Shown: piece by piece, positions 8,789 through 18,488 of the stretch
Numbering within the stretch: position 1 is the first letter of the stretch
Layout of the letters: each line of letters begins with the position of its first letter
Source of the DNA: Planctomycetota bacterium
GTDB lineage: Bacteria > Planctomycetota > B15-G4 > SIAN01
Reading direction: 5' to 3'
NCBI GenBank assembly: GCA_016795285.1
Contig: JAEUIC010000020.1
Span: 124,001 to 188,000 of the forward strand
DNA length: 64,000 nt
Position numbers and translations under genes: made by a program
Notes under the pieces: model-generated
Told to the model about the DNA's origin: nothing
Database searches by the model: none
Seen by the model: only the letters and a program-made list of their open reading frames with translations

Positions 8789-11086
8789 ATGCCCCATCCT
8801 TCCCATCGTCCGGTCCGCTCGTTCGCACTCGGCGCCTTCGGTGCGCTCGCGGCTCTCGCCACCGCGGGACGCGCGCAGGAGCCGGTGCCAGGCGGCGCGC
8901 CGGGCACGTCGAAGCCGGCGACGAAGCCGGCGACGCCGGAAGCGCCGGAGGAGGATTGCTGCCATGCGCCGGTGGCGCCGCTCGCGGGCGCGCTGCCGAT
9001 GGATCGCAAGTCGGTCAAGCTGCGCGAGATCGCCGACAAGCTGAACCGCTCCCATGCCCCCTTCTTCGGCGAGCAGGCGCTGCGCGACGGCGAGGCGCAG
9101 GTGGCCAAGATCGACGCTTCGACCGCCCCCGCCGACGAGATGCAGCGGCGCACGCGCTACGGGGAGCTGCTGACGCAGTACGGCTGGTACGCGGAGGCGA
9201 TCGAGCAGTACACGCGAGTGCACGAGCTCGCCGAGGCGAGCGACGATGCGCGCACCGTCCGGCAGATGCTGAAGGAGCTCGGCATCGCGTCGATGCGGCT
9301 CGGCGAGCGCGCCAACTGCGTGAAGCGCCACAACGCCGACAGCTGCCTCTTCCCGCTGAAGGACGGCGCGATCCACGTCGAGCGGACCGGGAGCGAGCAG
9401 GCGATCGGCTACTTCACCGAGCTGCTGCAGTCGACGCCGCGCGACAACGGCACCGCGTGGCTGCTGAACGTCGCGGCGATGACGCTCGGCACCTACCCCG
9501 ATGCGGTGCCGAAGCGCTGGCGCATCCCGCCCGAGCGGCTCGTCTCGGAGCACGAGCTGCCGCGCATGCCCGACCGCGCGCGCGAACTCGGCTTGAGCGG
9601 CACCAATCGCGCCGGCGGCTCGGTCATGGACGACCTCGACGGGGATGGCCGCCTCGATCTCGTGGTCTCCTCGATGGACACCCGCACGCGGCTGCGCGTC
9701 TGGCTGCAGCGCGAGCCGGGGAAGTTCGAGGAGTGCGGCGAGGCGCTCGGGCTCGGCGGACAGCTCGGCGGGCTGCAGCTCTTCCACCTCGACGCCGACA
9801 ACGACGGCCGGCTCGACCTGCTGGTGCAGCGCGGCGGCTGGATGGGCAAGTCGGGCGAGATCCCGAACTCGCTGCTGATCCAGCAGAAGGACGGCACCTT
9901 CGTCGATCGGACGCAGGAGGCGGGCATCGAGATCGCCGCGCCGAGCCAATCGGCCGCGTTCGCCGACATCGACCTCGACGGCGACTTGGACCTCTTCCTC
10001 GGCTACGAGGGCGCTGGCGACCGCTACCCGAGCAAGCTGTTCCGCAACCGCGGCGACGGGACCTTCGAGGATGCGACGCAGAAGCTCGGCATCCGCAGCT
10101 GCGGCTTCGTCAAGGGCTGCGTCTTCGGCGACTACGATCGCGACGGCTTCCCCGACCTCTACGTCTCGACGATGAACGGTCCGAACCGCCTCTACCAGAA
10201 CCAGCGCGGCGAGAAGTTCGTCGACGTGGCGCCGGCACTCGGCGTGACCGAGCCGATCGACAGCTTCTCGTCGTTCTTCTTCGACTACGACCAGGACGGC
10301 TGGCTCGACCTCTACGCCAGCGGCTACCCGAACATCGACCGCGTCGGCGCGACGGGCGCCTACTGGATCGCCGGCGAGAAGCGCTGCGAGCTGAACAAGC
10401 TCTACCGCAACAACCGGCTCGGCGGCTTCGACGACGTCACCGAGGAGGTCGGCCTCGATCGCGTCGCCTTCCCGATGGGCAGCAGCTTCGGCGACGTCGA
10501 CGGCGACGGCTACCCCGAGATCTACCTCGCCACCGGCGCGCCCGACTACGCCACGCTCTTCCCGAACGCGATGTACCGCAACGACCGCGGGCAGCGCTTC
10601 CAGGAGGTGACCAGCGCCACCGGCACCGGCCACCTGCAGAAGGGGCACGGCGTCTCCTTCGGCGACCTCGACGGCGACGGCGACGAGGACCTCTTCGTGC
10701 AGACCGGCGGCGCCTATGCCGACGACACCTTCGTCAACGCCTGCTACGAGAACCCGCGCAGCGGGCGCCACTGGCTCACCGTAGTGACGCGCGGCACCAC
10801 GTCGAACCGCAGCGGCCTCGGGGCGCGCCTGCGCTTGCGCATCGCGGAACCGTCGGGCGAACGCGACCTCTACGCGGTGGTCGGCCTCTGCTCGAGCTTC
10901 GGCGGCAACAGCTTCCAGGAGGAGTTCGGGCTCGGAGACGCGACCCGTATCGTCGAACTCGAGGTCGAATGGCCGGCGTCGCGCACGACGCAGCGGTTCA
11001 CCGACGTGCCGCTCGACACGCGGATCGTGGTGGTGGAGGGCGAGGCGAAGATGGCTCCCCTGACGCGGAGCGCGCTGCGCGAGTGA
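8789..11086 (+). CDS. secreted FG-GAP/VCBS repeat protein with ASPIC/UnbV C-terminus (paralogue 1)
   Basis: 765 residues with a Sec-type signal peptide (about 1-31, ending near 'TAGRAQ'). Next comes 'EEDCCHAP' and 'LPMDRKSVKLREIADK', then a TPR-like helical part. At about residue 170 there is the family-specific segment 'GERANCVKRHNADSC' followed by 'LFPLKDGAIHV'. From about 275 to 640, FG-GAP/VCBS blades carry calcium-type loops such as 'DLDGDGRLD', 'DADNDGRLD' and 'DIDLDGDLD', predicting a beta-propeller. The last 100 residues ('LGDATRIVELEVEWPASRT...QRF') are an ASPIC/UnbV (CRTAC1-like) domain. The likely location is periplasm or cell surface; substrate and partner are unknown. It is the first of three same-strand paralogues. 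Confidence 0.85.
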   Translation: MPHPSHRPVRSFALGAFGALAALATAGRAQEPVPGGAPGTSKPATKPATPEAPEEDCCHAPVAPLAGALPMDRKSVKLREIADKLNRSHAPFFGEQALRDGEAQVAKIDASTAPADEMQRRTRYGELLTQYGWYAEAIEQYTRVHELAEASDDARTVRQMLKELGIASMRLGERANCVKRHNADSCLFPLKDGAIHVERTGSEQAIGYFTELLQSTPRDNGTAWLLNVAAMTLGTYPDAVPKRWRIPPERLVSEHELPRMPDRARELGLSGTNRAGGSVMDDLDGDGRLDLVVSSMDTRTRLRVWLQREPGKFEECGEALGLGGQLGGLQLFHLDADNDGRLDLLVQRGGWMGKSGEIPNSLLIQQKDGTFVDRTQEAGIEIAAPSQSAAFADIDLDGDLDLFLGYEGAGDRYPSKLFRNRGDGTFEDATQKLGIRSCGFVKGCVFGDYDRDGFPDLYVSTMNGPNRLYQNQRGEKFVDVAPALGVTEPIDSFSSFFFDYDQDGWLDLYASGYPNIDRVGATGAYWIAGEKRCELNKLYRNNRLGGFDDVTEEVGLDRVAFPMGSSFGDVDGDGYPEIYLATGAPDYATLFPNAMYRNDRGQRFQEVTSATGTGHLQKGHGVSFGDLDGDGDEDLFVQTGGAYADDTFVNACYENPRSGRHWLTVVTRGTTSNRSGLGARLRLRIAEPSGERDLYAVVGLCSSFGGNSFQEEFGLGDATRIVELEVEWPASRTTQRFTDVPLDTRIVVVEGEAKMAPLTRSALRE

Positions 11087-11104
11087 GCGCGCCGGAGATC
11101 GAGG

Positions 11105-13279
11105 ATGGTCGGCAGGGCATCGTTCGCGCTGGCGATCGGCATGGCGGGGGCATTGGCGCACGCGCGCGCCGACGAGCCGGCGGCGCTCGAAGAGGGGCGC
11201 AAGCCGGCGCTGCTGCGCACGCTCGCCGAGCGGATCGTCCGCAGCAACGCCCCGTTCTTCGGCGAAGTGCCGCTCGAGAAGTGCGCCCGGCAGGTGGCGG
11301 CATTCGGCCCGCGCGAGGATCCGCGCGTCGAGATCCCGGCGCGCCTCCAGCACGGCGAGCTGCTCCTGCAGTTCGGCCGCTACGACGAGGCGATCGCGCA
11401 GCTCGCGGTCGCGCTCGACCTCGCGCTCGCGCGCCGGGAGCAGCGCAACGCCCAGCAGGCGGCGAAGCTGCTCGGGCTGGCGTGGCTGCGCGTCGGCGAG
11501 CGCGCCAACTGCATCGCCCAGCACGGCCCCGACAGCTGCCTCTTCCCGCTGCAGGGCGGAGCGATCCACGTCGACGCCGCGGGGAGCGAGCGCGCGCTCG
11601 CCTGCTTCGCGCAGGCGCTCGAGCTCGACCCGAACGACCAGGCGGCGATGTGGCTGCTGAACCTCGCCGCGATGGCGCTCGGCCGCTTCCCCGCCGCGGT
11701 GCCCGAGGCGTGGCGCATCCCCCCCGAGAGCCTCGCCTCGGAGCAGCTGCTGCCGCGCTGGCGTGACCGTGCCGGCGAGTTCGGGCTCGAGGGGAACAAC
11801 CTCGCGGGCGGCTCGATCCTCGACGACTTCGACGGCGACGGACGGCAGGACGTCGTGCTGTCGTCGATGCATCCGTCGGCGCCGCTGCGGCTCTGGCTGC
11901 AGCGGACGCCGGGCGAGTTCACCGAGGTGGGGGAGCAAGCGGGGCTGCACGGGCAGCTCGGCGGCCTGAACGTCATCCACTTCGACGCCGACGACGACGG
12001 GCGGCTCGACCTGCTGGTGCTGCGCGGCGGCTGGATGGGGCAGGCCGGCGAGCTGCCGAACTCCCTGCTGCTCCAGCAGCGCGACGGCACCTTCGTCGAT
12101 CGCACGCTCGAAGCGGGCCTCGAGATCGCCGCTCCCACCCAGGCGGCGTGCGTCGCCGACATCGACCTCGACGGCGACTTGGACCTCTTCGTCGGCTACG
12201 AGGGCGACGGCGACCGCTACCCGAGCAAGCTCTGGCGCAACCGCGGCGATGCCACCTTCGAGGAGATCGCCGCTCCCGCCGGCATCGTCCGCTGCGGTTT
12301 CGTGAAGGGCTGCGCCTTCGGCGACATCGATCGCGACGGCCTGCCCGACCTCTACGTGTCGACCATGCGCGGCGCGAACAGGCTGTACCGCAACCTCGAC
12401 GGCAGCAGGTTCGAGGAGGTGGCGGCGGCGCGCGGGGTCGCCGAGCCGCGCGACGGCTTCTCGTGCTTCTTCCTCGACTACGACCAGGATGGCGCGCTCG
12501 ACCTCTTCGCCAGCGCCTATCCCGAGTGCGACCGCACCGCGGCGATGGGAGCGTGGCACGTGCTCGGCAAGCGGCGCTGCGAGACGCAGCGGCTCTACCG
12601 CAACGACGGCGAGGGCCGGTTCACCGACGTCTCCGCCGCGGTCGGACTCGATCGCGTCGCCTTCCCGATGGGCAGCAACTTCGGCGACCTCGACAACGAC
12701 GGCTACCCCGACCTCTACCTCGCGACCGGCGCGCCCGACTACAGCGCCCTCTTCCCGAACCTGCTGCTGCGCAACGACGGCGGCCGGCGCTTCCTCGACG
12801 TCTCCGCGGCGACCGGCACCGGCCACCTGCAGAAGGGGCACGGCGTCTCGTTTTGCGACCTCGACGGCGACGGCGACCAGGAGCTCTTCGTCGAGCTCGG
12901 CGGAGCGTTGCCCGACGACGCCTTCCGCAACGCCTGCTACGAGAATCCCGGCGCCGGCAACCGCTGGCTCACCGTGCGGCTGCAAGGGGTGCGCTCGAAC
13001 CACTTCGGCGTCGGCGCGCGCGTGCGCGTGCGGGTGGCGACGGCGACGGGCGAACGTACCATCCACGCCGACGGTGGCGGCAACTCGAGCTTCGGCGGCA
13101 ACAGCCACCAGCTCGAGCTCGGGCTCGGCGCGGCGACGCGGATCCTCGCGCTCGAGGTCCACTGGCCGGCCTCGAGGACGACGCAGCGCTTCGCCGCTGT
13201 CCCGCTCGATGCGGTCGTGAAGGTGGTCGAGGGGGCGGCGGCGCCGGAACTCGTCGTCGTCGAGGGGGAAGGACGCTGA
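11105..13279 (+). CDS. secreted FG-GAP/VCBS repeat protein with ASPIC/UnbV C-terminus (paralogue 2)
   Basis: 724 residues, 18 bases after paralogue 1. The signal peptide is short (about 1-22, 'ALAIGMAGALAHARA'). The layout matches paralogue 1: helical N-terminal part with 'SNAPFFGEVPLEK', the 'GERANCIAQHGPDSC' plus 'LFPLQGGAIHV' segment, a calcium-loop propeller, and an ASPIC/UnbV end. The 'CC-H' and 'LPMDRKSV' segment of paralogue 1 is absent. Its C-terminus is nearly the same as that of paralogue 3 ('GERTIHADGGGNSSFGG'), so these two come from the more recent duplication. The ATG at 11105 follows 'GATCGAGG', a weak ribosome site. Confidence 0.83.
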   Translation: MVGRASFALAIGMAGALAHARADEPAALEEGRKPALLRTLAERIVRSNAPFFGEVPLEKCARQVAAFGPREDPRVEIPARLQHGELLLQFGRYDEAIAQLAVALDLALARREQRNAQQAAKLLGLAWLRVGERANCIAQHGPDSCLFPLQGGAIHVDAAGSERALACFAQALELDPNDQAAMWLLNLAAMALGRFPAAVPEAWRIPPESLASEQLLPRWRDRAGEFGLEGNNLAGGSILDDFDGDGRQDVVLSSMHPSAPLRLWLQRTPGEFTEVGEQAGLHGQLGGLNVIHFDADDDGRLDLLVLRGGWMGQAGELPNSLLLQQRDGTFVDRTLEAGLEIAAPTQAACVADIDLDGDLDLFVGYEGDGDRYPSKLWRNRGDATFEEIAAPAGIVRCGFVKGCAFGDIDRDGLPDLYVSTMRGANRLYRNLDGSRFEEVAAARGVAEPRDGFSCFFLDYDQDGALDLFASAYPECDRTAAMGAWHVLGKRRCETQRLYRNDGEGRFTDVSAAVGLDRVAFPMGSNFGDLDNDGYPDLYLATGAPDYSALFPNLLLRNDGGRRFLDVSAATGTGHLQKGHGVSFCDLDGDGDQELFVELGGALPDDAFRNACYENPGAGNRWLTVRLQGVRSNHFGVGARVRVRVATATGERTIHADGGGNSSFGGNSHQLELGLGAATRILALEVHWPASRTTQRFAAVPLDAVVKVVEGAAAPELVVVEGEGR

Positions 13280-13281
13280 CG

Positions 13282-15441
13282 ATGCACGACTTCGCCCCGC
13301 TCGCGACCGCGCCGCTCCTGGCGCTCCTGTTCGCGACGCGGGCTTCGGACGAGGATGCGGAGAGCGCGGCGAAGGTCGCTCGGCTGCGCGAGCTCGCCGC
13401 GGCGCTGCCGGCCAGCGACGCCCCTTTCTTCGGCGAGGGGCCGCTGCGCCGCGCCGCTGCGAAGCTCGCCGCCTTCCCGCCGAACGTCGCGCCCAACGTC
13501 GAGGTGCCGGTGCGCGGTCCCTACGGCGAACTCCTGCTGCAGTTCGGCCGCTACGACGAGGCGACGCGCGAGCTCACGCGCGTCTTCGAGCTCTGCCGCC
13601 GCCACGGCGTCCACAAGACGGCGCAATCGACCGCGCGGCGGCTCGGCATCGCGGCGATGCGGGTCGGCGAGAAGGCGAACTGCCTGGCGCGCCACGGCCC
13701 CGACAGCTGCCTCTTCCCGATCGCCGGCGGCGGCGTCCACGTCGACACCGCCGGCAGCGAGGCGGCGCTGGCGCGCTTCTCCGACGCCCTGGCGATCGAT
13801 CCCGCCGACGACGGCGCCGCGTGGCTCCTGAACGTCGCGGCGATGACGCTCGGCCGCTGGCCCGACGGCGTGCCGGCGCGCTGGCGCCTCGCCCCCGAGC
13901 GGGTGCGGAGCGAGCAGGAGCTGCCGCGCCATCCCAACGTGGCGACGGCGCTCGGCCTCGACCACGAGAACCTCGCGGGCGGGGCGATCGTCGACGACTT
14001 CGACGGCGACGGGCGGCTCGACGTGATCACCTCGTCGATGGAGCCGACCGCGCCGCTTCGCTACTGGCGGCAGCGCGAGGCGGGGCGCTTCGAGGAGTCG
14101 AGCGCGGCGGCGCGGTTCGACGGCCAGATCGGCGGGCTGCAGCTCTACCACCTCGATGCCGACAACGACGGCCGCCTCGACCTGCTCGTCCCGCGCGGCG
14201 CCTGGATGGGCGAGGGGGGCGCGCTGCCGAACTCGCTCTTGCTGCAGCGGCCCGATGGCACCTTCGTCGATCGCACGCGCAGCGCCGGCGTCGAGGTGGC
14301 GGCGCCGAGCCAGGCGGCCTGCTTCGCCGACATCGACCTCGACGGCGACCTCGACCTCTTCTGCGGCAGCGAGGACTCGGGCGGCGACCGCTTCAAGAGC
14401 CGGCTGTTCCGCAACTGCGGCGACGCGACCTTCGAGGAGATCACCGCCGCCGCCGGCATCGGCCCGTGCGGCTTCGTGAAGGGCGCGGCGTTCGGCGACA
14501 TCGATCGCGACGGGTTGCCCGACCTCTACGTCTCGACGATGCGCGGCAAGAACCAGCTCTGGCGCAACGTCGACGGCCTCCGCTTCGAGGAGGTCGCGGC
14601 GGCGCGCGGCGTCGCCGGCCCGCACGACAGCTTCTCCTGCATGTTCCTCGACTACGACCAGGACGGCGCCCTCGACCTCTGGGTCGCCGCCTACCCGCTC
14701 TGCGATCGCACCGCGGCGATGGGGGCGTGGCTCTTGCGCGGGGAGAAGCGGTGCGACACGCAGCGCCTCTACCGCAACGACGGCAAGGGCTCCTTCACCG
14801 ACGTGTCGGCGGCAGTGGGGCTCGACCGCGTCGCCTTCCCGATGGGCAGCAACTTCGGCGACCTCGACAACGACGGCTTCCCCGACCTCTACCTCGCCAC
14901 CGGCGAGCCCGACTACGGCGCCCTCTACCCGAACCTCCTGCTGCGCAACGACGGCGGCAAGCGCTTCCTCGACGTCTCCGCGGCGACCGGCACCGGCCAC
15001 CTGCAGAAGGGGCACGGCGTCGCGTTCGGCGACCTCGACGGCGACGGCGACCAGGAGCTCTTCGTCGAGCTCGGCGGCGCGTGGCCCGACGACTTCGCGC
15101 GCAACGCCTGCTTCGAGAACCAGGGCTACGGCCACCGCTTCCTCACCGTGCGGCTGCAGGGGACGCGCTCGAACCGCTTCGGGATCGGCGCGCGCGTGCG
15201 CGTGCGAGTGGCGACGGCCGCCGGAGAGCGGACGATCCATGCCGACGGCGGCGGCAACTCGAGCTTCGGCGGCAACAGCTACCAGCTCGAGCTCGGGCTC
15301 GGCGCGGCGACGAAGATCGTCGAACTCGAGGTCCACTGGCCGGCCTCGAAGTCGACGCAGCGCTTCGCCGACGTGCCGCTCGACGCGGTGGTGAAGGTGG
15401 TCGAGGGGGCGACGGCGCCCGAGGTGGTGGCGACGCGCTGA
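13282..15441 (+). CDS. secreted FG-GAP/VCBS repeat protein with ASPIC/UnbV C-terminus (paralogue 3)
   Basis: 719 residues, starting two bases after paralogue 2 ends. A short hydrophobic N-terminus ('LATAPLLALLFATRA') serves as the export signal. The conserved segment here is 'GEKANCLARHGPDSC' then 'LFPIAGGGVHV'. Propeller loops include 'DFDGDGRLD', 'DADNDGRLD' and 'DIDLDGDLD', and the ASPIC/UnbV domain covers the last hundred residues. ATG 13282 was chosen over longer in-frame options, which run through paralogue 2 in another frame and have no family resemblance. The three genes are tightly spaced and probably one transcript. They converge on the Nudix gene. Confidence 0.83.
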   Translation: MHDFAPLATAPLLALLFATRASDEDAESAAKVARLRELAAALPASDAPFFGEGPLRRAAAKLAAFPPNVAPNVEVPVRGPYGELLLQFGRYDEATRELTRVFELCRRHGVHKTAQSTARRLGIAAMRVGEKANCLARHGPDSCLFPIAGGGVHVDTAGSEAALARFSDALAIDPADDGAAWLLNVAAMTLGRWPDGVPARWRLAPERVRSEQELPRHPNVATALGLDHENLAGGAIVDDFDGDGRLDVITSSMEPTAPLRYWRQREAGRFEESSAAARFDGQIGGLQLYHLDADNDGRLDLLVPRGAWMGEGGALPNSLLLQRPDGTFVDRTRSAGVEVAAPSQAACFADIDLDGDLDLFCGSEDSGGDRFKSRLFRNCGDATFEEITAAAGIGPCGFVKGAAFGDIDRDGLPDLYVSTMRGKNQLWRNVDGLRFEEVAAARGVAGPHDSFSCMFLDYDQDGALDLWVAAYPLCDRTAAMGAWLLRGEKRCDTQRLYRNDGKGSFTDVSAAVGLDRVAFPMGSNFGDLDNDGFPDLYLATGEPDYGALYPNLLLRNDGGKRFLDVSAATGTGHLQKGHGVAFGDLDGDGDQELFVELGGAWPDDFARNACFENQGYGHRFLTVRLQGTRSNRFGIGARVRVRVATAAGERTIHADGGGNSSFGGNSYQLELGLGAATKIVELEVHWPASKSTQRFADVPLDAVVKVVEGATAPEVVATR

Positions 15442-15453
15442 GCGCCGCGCCGC

Positions 15454-16179
15454 TCAGCGGCCCGGCGCGGCCGAAGCGGCGCCGCCGAGCGCGTCGGCGA
15501 GCGGCAGGTCGGCGGCCAGCACGGCGTCGAGCTGGTCGATCAGCAGGCTCGACCACGTCTCGAAACGGTCGCGCGCCGTGCGGTGGAGCTCCTGCAGCTG
15601 CGCGCGCGGGACGAAGCGCCCCTCCATCATCTCGGTCTCGCGGATCGCCACCTGCGCGTCGCGCGCGTCGGCGACCGCGACCAAGCCGTAGTGGACCGCG
15701 CCGACGTCGGTCGAGTCGTCGTTCAGGAAGCCGGCCGCCTTCACATCGAGCCGACCCTGCACGTCGAGCTCCTCCTCGAGCTCGCGCTTCAGCCCTTCGA
15801 GCAGGACATCGCGGTGCAGCACGTCGCGTGCGCCGCCGCCCGCCGTGCCGCTCTCGCCGGCCGGCCCGTCGATCGGGTTGATGTGGCCGCCCACGCCGAT
15901 CGAGAGCTTGCCGTGGAGGCGCGCCTCGCCCTGCTTCTTCTTGCGCTCGAGCAGCAGGAGCGCGTCGCCGCGCTTCACGACCACGTAGGGGATCACCTGC
16001 TTCCAGGACGAGTTCTGCTCGGCGGCGCGCCGCTCGACGAAGAAGCCGTGCGCGCGCATGCGTCCGATGCGGTCGGCCGCGGCCTTGCGCACCTCGGCGC
16101 TGCCGGCGGCGGCGACGAAGCCGTGCGGGAAGGAGAGATCGAACAGGCGGGCACGCTCGACGACGTAGACGAATTCCAT
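15454..16179 (-). CDS. Nudix hydrolase
   Basis: 241 residues. The stretch 'VIPYVVVKRGDALLLLERK', then 'GKLSIGVGGHIN', then 'GLKRELEEELDV' and 'GFLNDDSTDVGAVHYGLV' identifies a Nudix-fold protein of the type often annotated as predicted phosphoesterase. The helix 'RELEEEL' supplies the metal-binding glutamates. The box is imperfect: the glycine after EE is Asp, and about 20 residues are inserted between the glycine-rich strand and the helix. It should cleave a nucleoside-diphosphate-linked compound, substrate unknown, in the cytosol. It sits alone on the minus strand between the two FG-GAP groups, ending 12 bases from paralogue 3. Confidence 0.75.
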   Translation of the reverse strand: MEFVYVVERARLFDLSFPHGFVAAAGSAEVRKAAADRIGRMRAHGFFVERRAAEQNSSWKQVIPYVVVKRGDALLLLERKKKQGEARLHGKLSIGVGGHINPIDGPAGESGTAGGGARDVLHRDVLLEGLKRELEEELDVQGRLDVKAAGFLNDDSTDVGAVHYGLVAVADARDAQVAIRETEMMEGRFVPRAQLQELHRTARDRFETWSSLLIDQLDAVLAADLPLADALGGAASAAPGR

Positions 16180-16258
16180 GGGGGCGGGAGCTTAGCGCGC
16201 GCGACGCATCGCGCGGGCGGTCCGGCGCGCGCGAGCCGCGGCCGAGCGGTGCCGCGCC

Positions 16259-18430
16259 TCACTCCCAGCGCTTGGGCTCGGCGACGGCGAAGGTGGCGCT
16301 CCCTTCCTCCACGACGAGGATCGAGTCGAGCGGCACCTCGGTGAAGCGCTGCGTCTTCTTCCCCTTCGGCCAGAAGAGCTCGAGCGCGACGATCTTCGTC
16401 GCCGCGCCGAGCCCGATCTCCGCCTGCAGGCTGTTGCCGCCGAAGCTCGACTGCGCGCCGACGAAGTGGAAGACGTCGCGCGTCGCGCCACCCTCCTCGA
16501 GGGTCACGCGGATGCGGGTGCCGACGCCGAAGCGGTTGCTGTCGCGCCCGCGCGGCCGCACCGTGAGCCAGCGATGGCCGTGGCCCGGGTTCCGGAAGAG
16601 CGCGTCGCCGAACTGGTCGTCGATCCAGGCGCCGCCGAGCTGCACGAAGAGGTCCTGGTCGCCGTCGTCGTCGAGGTCGCCGAACGCGACGCCGTGCCCC
16701 TTCTGCAGGTGGCCGGTGCCGGTCGCCGTGGTGACGTCCTCGAAGCGCCGCCCGCCGTCGTTGCGGTAGAGGACGTTCGGCCAGAGCGATCCGAACTCGG
16801 GGTCGCCGGTGGCGAGGTAGAGGTCCTGGAAGCCGTCGTTGTCGATGTCGCCGTAGCTCGCGCCCATCGGGAAGGCGGGGCGGGCGAGGCCGGCCGCGCG
16901 CGTGGCGTCGACGAAGCCGCCCTTGCCGTCGTTGCGGAAGAAGCGTTGCGAATCGAAGCCGGTCGTGCCGTTGCGGTACCACGCGTAGATCTGGCCGCTG
17001 CGGTCGTGCTGCTCGTAGCTGCCGACGTAGAGGTCGAGCCAGCCGTCGTTGTCGGCGTCGAAGAACCAGCACGGGAAGCTGTCGAGCGGCGCGAAGACGC
17101 CGAGCTCGACCGCGACGTCCTCGAAGGTGCCGTCGCCCTCGTTGCGGTAGAGGCGGTTCAGGTCGTGCAGGTTCGAGACGTAGAGGTCGGGATCGCCGTC
17201 GTTGTCGTAGTCGCCGAACGCGGCGCCCTTGCAGAAGCGCAGGTTCGCGACGCCGGCCGCCTGGGTGACGTCCTCGAAGGTGCCGTCGCCGCGGTTCCTG
17301 AACAGGTGGCAGGGGTACTCGCTCGCGCCGGTGCCGCCGTTCTGCTCGTGGCCGAGGAAGAGGTCGAGATCGCCGTCGAGGTCGATGTCGGCGGTGGCGA
17401 CCACCTGGCTCGGCATCGCCACCTCGACGCCCGCCTCGAGCGTGCGGTCGAGGAAGGTGCCGTCCGGCTGCTGCATCAGCAGCGAGTTGGGGATGCGGCC
17501 GAACTCGCCGAGCCACGCGCCGCGCTGCACCGCGAGGTCGAGGCGGCCGTCGTTGTCGGCGTCGAAGGCGTGGATCTGCAGGCCGCCGAGCTGCCCGGCG
17601 AGGCCGCGCGCCGCCGCCTCGTCGCTCCAGCTGCCGTCTGGCTGGCGGCGCAGGAAGCGCAGCGGTTCGCGCGGGCCGATCGACGAGGTGACGATCTCGA
17701 GCCGGCCGTCGCCGTCGAAGTCCTCGAGCAGCGAGCCGCCCGAGAGGTCGAACGAGTCGACGCCGAGCGACGGCATCACGTCGACCATGCGCGGCAGCTC
17801 GCGCTCGGAGCGGAGCGCCTCTTCCGGGATGCGCCAGAGCGGCGGCACGCCCGCCGGCCAGCTGCCGAGCGTCATGTGCGCCACGTTCAGCAGCCACGCC
17901 GAGCCGAGGTCGCCCGGATCGATGCGCAGGACCGCCTCGAGGAAGAGGAGCGCCTGCTGGCTCCCCTTCTTGTCGACGTGGAGCGCGCCGCCCTGCAGCG
18001 GGAAGAGGCAGCTGTCCTCGTTGTGGCGGGTGACGCAGTTCGCCCGTTCGCCGAGCCGCAGCCACGCGACCGCCGCCTTCTTCGCCGCGGCGACCCACGC
18101 CTTGGTGTCGTTCACCTGCTGCGCCAGCTTGAGCGCGCGATCGTAGGTCGCCGTCGCCTCGTCGATCTGGCCGACCGCGAGCTCCGCGTCGCCGAGCGCG
18201 AGGGTCGCGTTGAAGAGCGCCGCGACGTTCTTCTTCTGCTCCGCGTCGGCGATGCGCGCGCGCGCCGCCGAGATGCCGCCGCGGCCGAGGAAGGGCGCCG
18301 TGCTGGCGTCGATCTGGTCGGCGATGCGCAGCAGCAGCTCCGCCTTGCGCAGGTTGCCGTCGCCGCCGACGGACTGCGGCGCGAGCGCGAGCAGCGAGAA
18401 CAGCGGGCCGAGCGGGGCGGGCGCGAGCAT
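16259..18430 (-). CDS. secreted FG-GAP/VCBS repeat protein with ASPIC/UnbV C-terminus (paralogue 4)
   Basis: 723 residues on the opposite strand to paralogues 1-3. It has an N-terminal export signal ('PLFSLLALAPQSVGG'), a helical TPR-like part ending in 'GERANCVTRHNEDSC' and 'LFPLQGGALHV', a propeller with calcium loops ('DFDGDGRLE', 'DADNDGRLD', 'DIDLDGDLD', 'DYDNDGDPD') and an ASPIC/UnbV end ('GLGAATKIVALELFWPKGK'). It lies downstream of paralogue 5 with 58 bases between, probably in one leftward transcript. Confidence 0.83.
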   Translation of the reverse strand: MLAPAPLGPLFSLLALAPQSVGGDGNLRKAELLLRIADQIDASTAPFLGRGGISAARARIADAEQKKNVAALFNATLALGDAELAVGQIDEATATYDRALKLAQQVNDTKAWVAAAKKAAVAWLRLGERANCVTRHNEDSCLFPLQGGALHVDKKGSQQALLFLEAVLRIDPGDLGSAWLLNVAHMTLGSWPAGVPPLWRIPEEALRSERELPRMVDVMPSLGVDSFDLSGGSLLEDFDGDGRLEIVTSSIGPREPLRFLRRQPDGSWSDEAAARGLAGQLGGLQIHAFDADNDGRLDLAVQRGAWLGEFGRIPNSLLMQQPDGTFLDRTLEAGVEVAMPSQVVATADIDLDGDLDLFLGHEQNGGTGASEYPCHLFRNRGDGTFEDVTQAAGVANLRFCKGAAFGDYDNDGDPDLYVSNLHDLNRLYRNEGDGTFEDVAVELGVFAPLDSFPCWFFDADNDGWLDLYVGSYEQHDRSGQIYAWYRNGTTGFDSQRFFRNDGKGGFVDATRAAGLARPAFPMGASYGDIDNDGFQDLYLATGDPEFGSLWPNVLYRNDGGRRFEDVTTATGTGHLQKGHGVAFGDLDDDGDQDLFVQLGGAWIDDQFGDALFRNPGHGHRWLTVRPRGRDSNRFGVGTRIRVTLEEGGATRDVFHFVGAQSSFGGNSLQAEIGLGAATKIVALELFWPKGKKTQRFTEVPLDSILVVEEGSATFAVAEPKRWE

Positions 18431-18488
18431 GGCGAGGTCTCCGGTGCGGCGGAGGCCAGAGCGTAGCGCGCGGCCGCGCCGCCGCGGT

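Noticed and set aside
8318..13162. Very long minus-strand open frame (about 1,600 codons) across the FG-GAP genes
   Set aside because: It is antisense to paralogues 1 and 2, is Arg/Val/Ala-rich with no domain pattern, and arises because extreme GC content removes stop codons.
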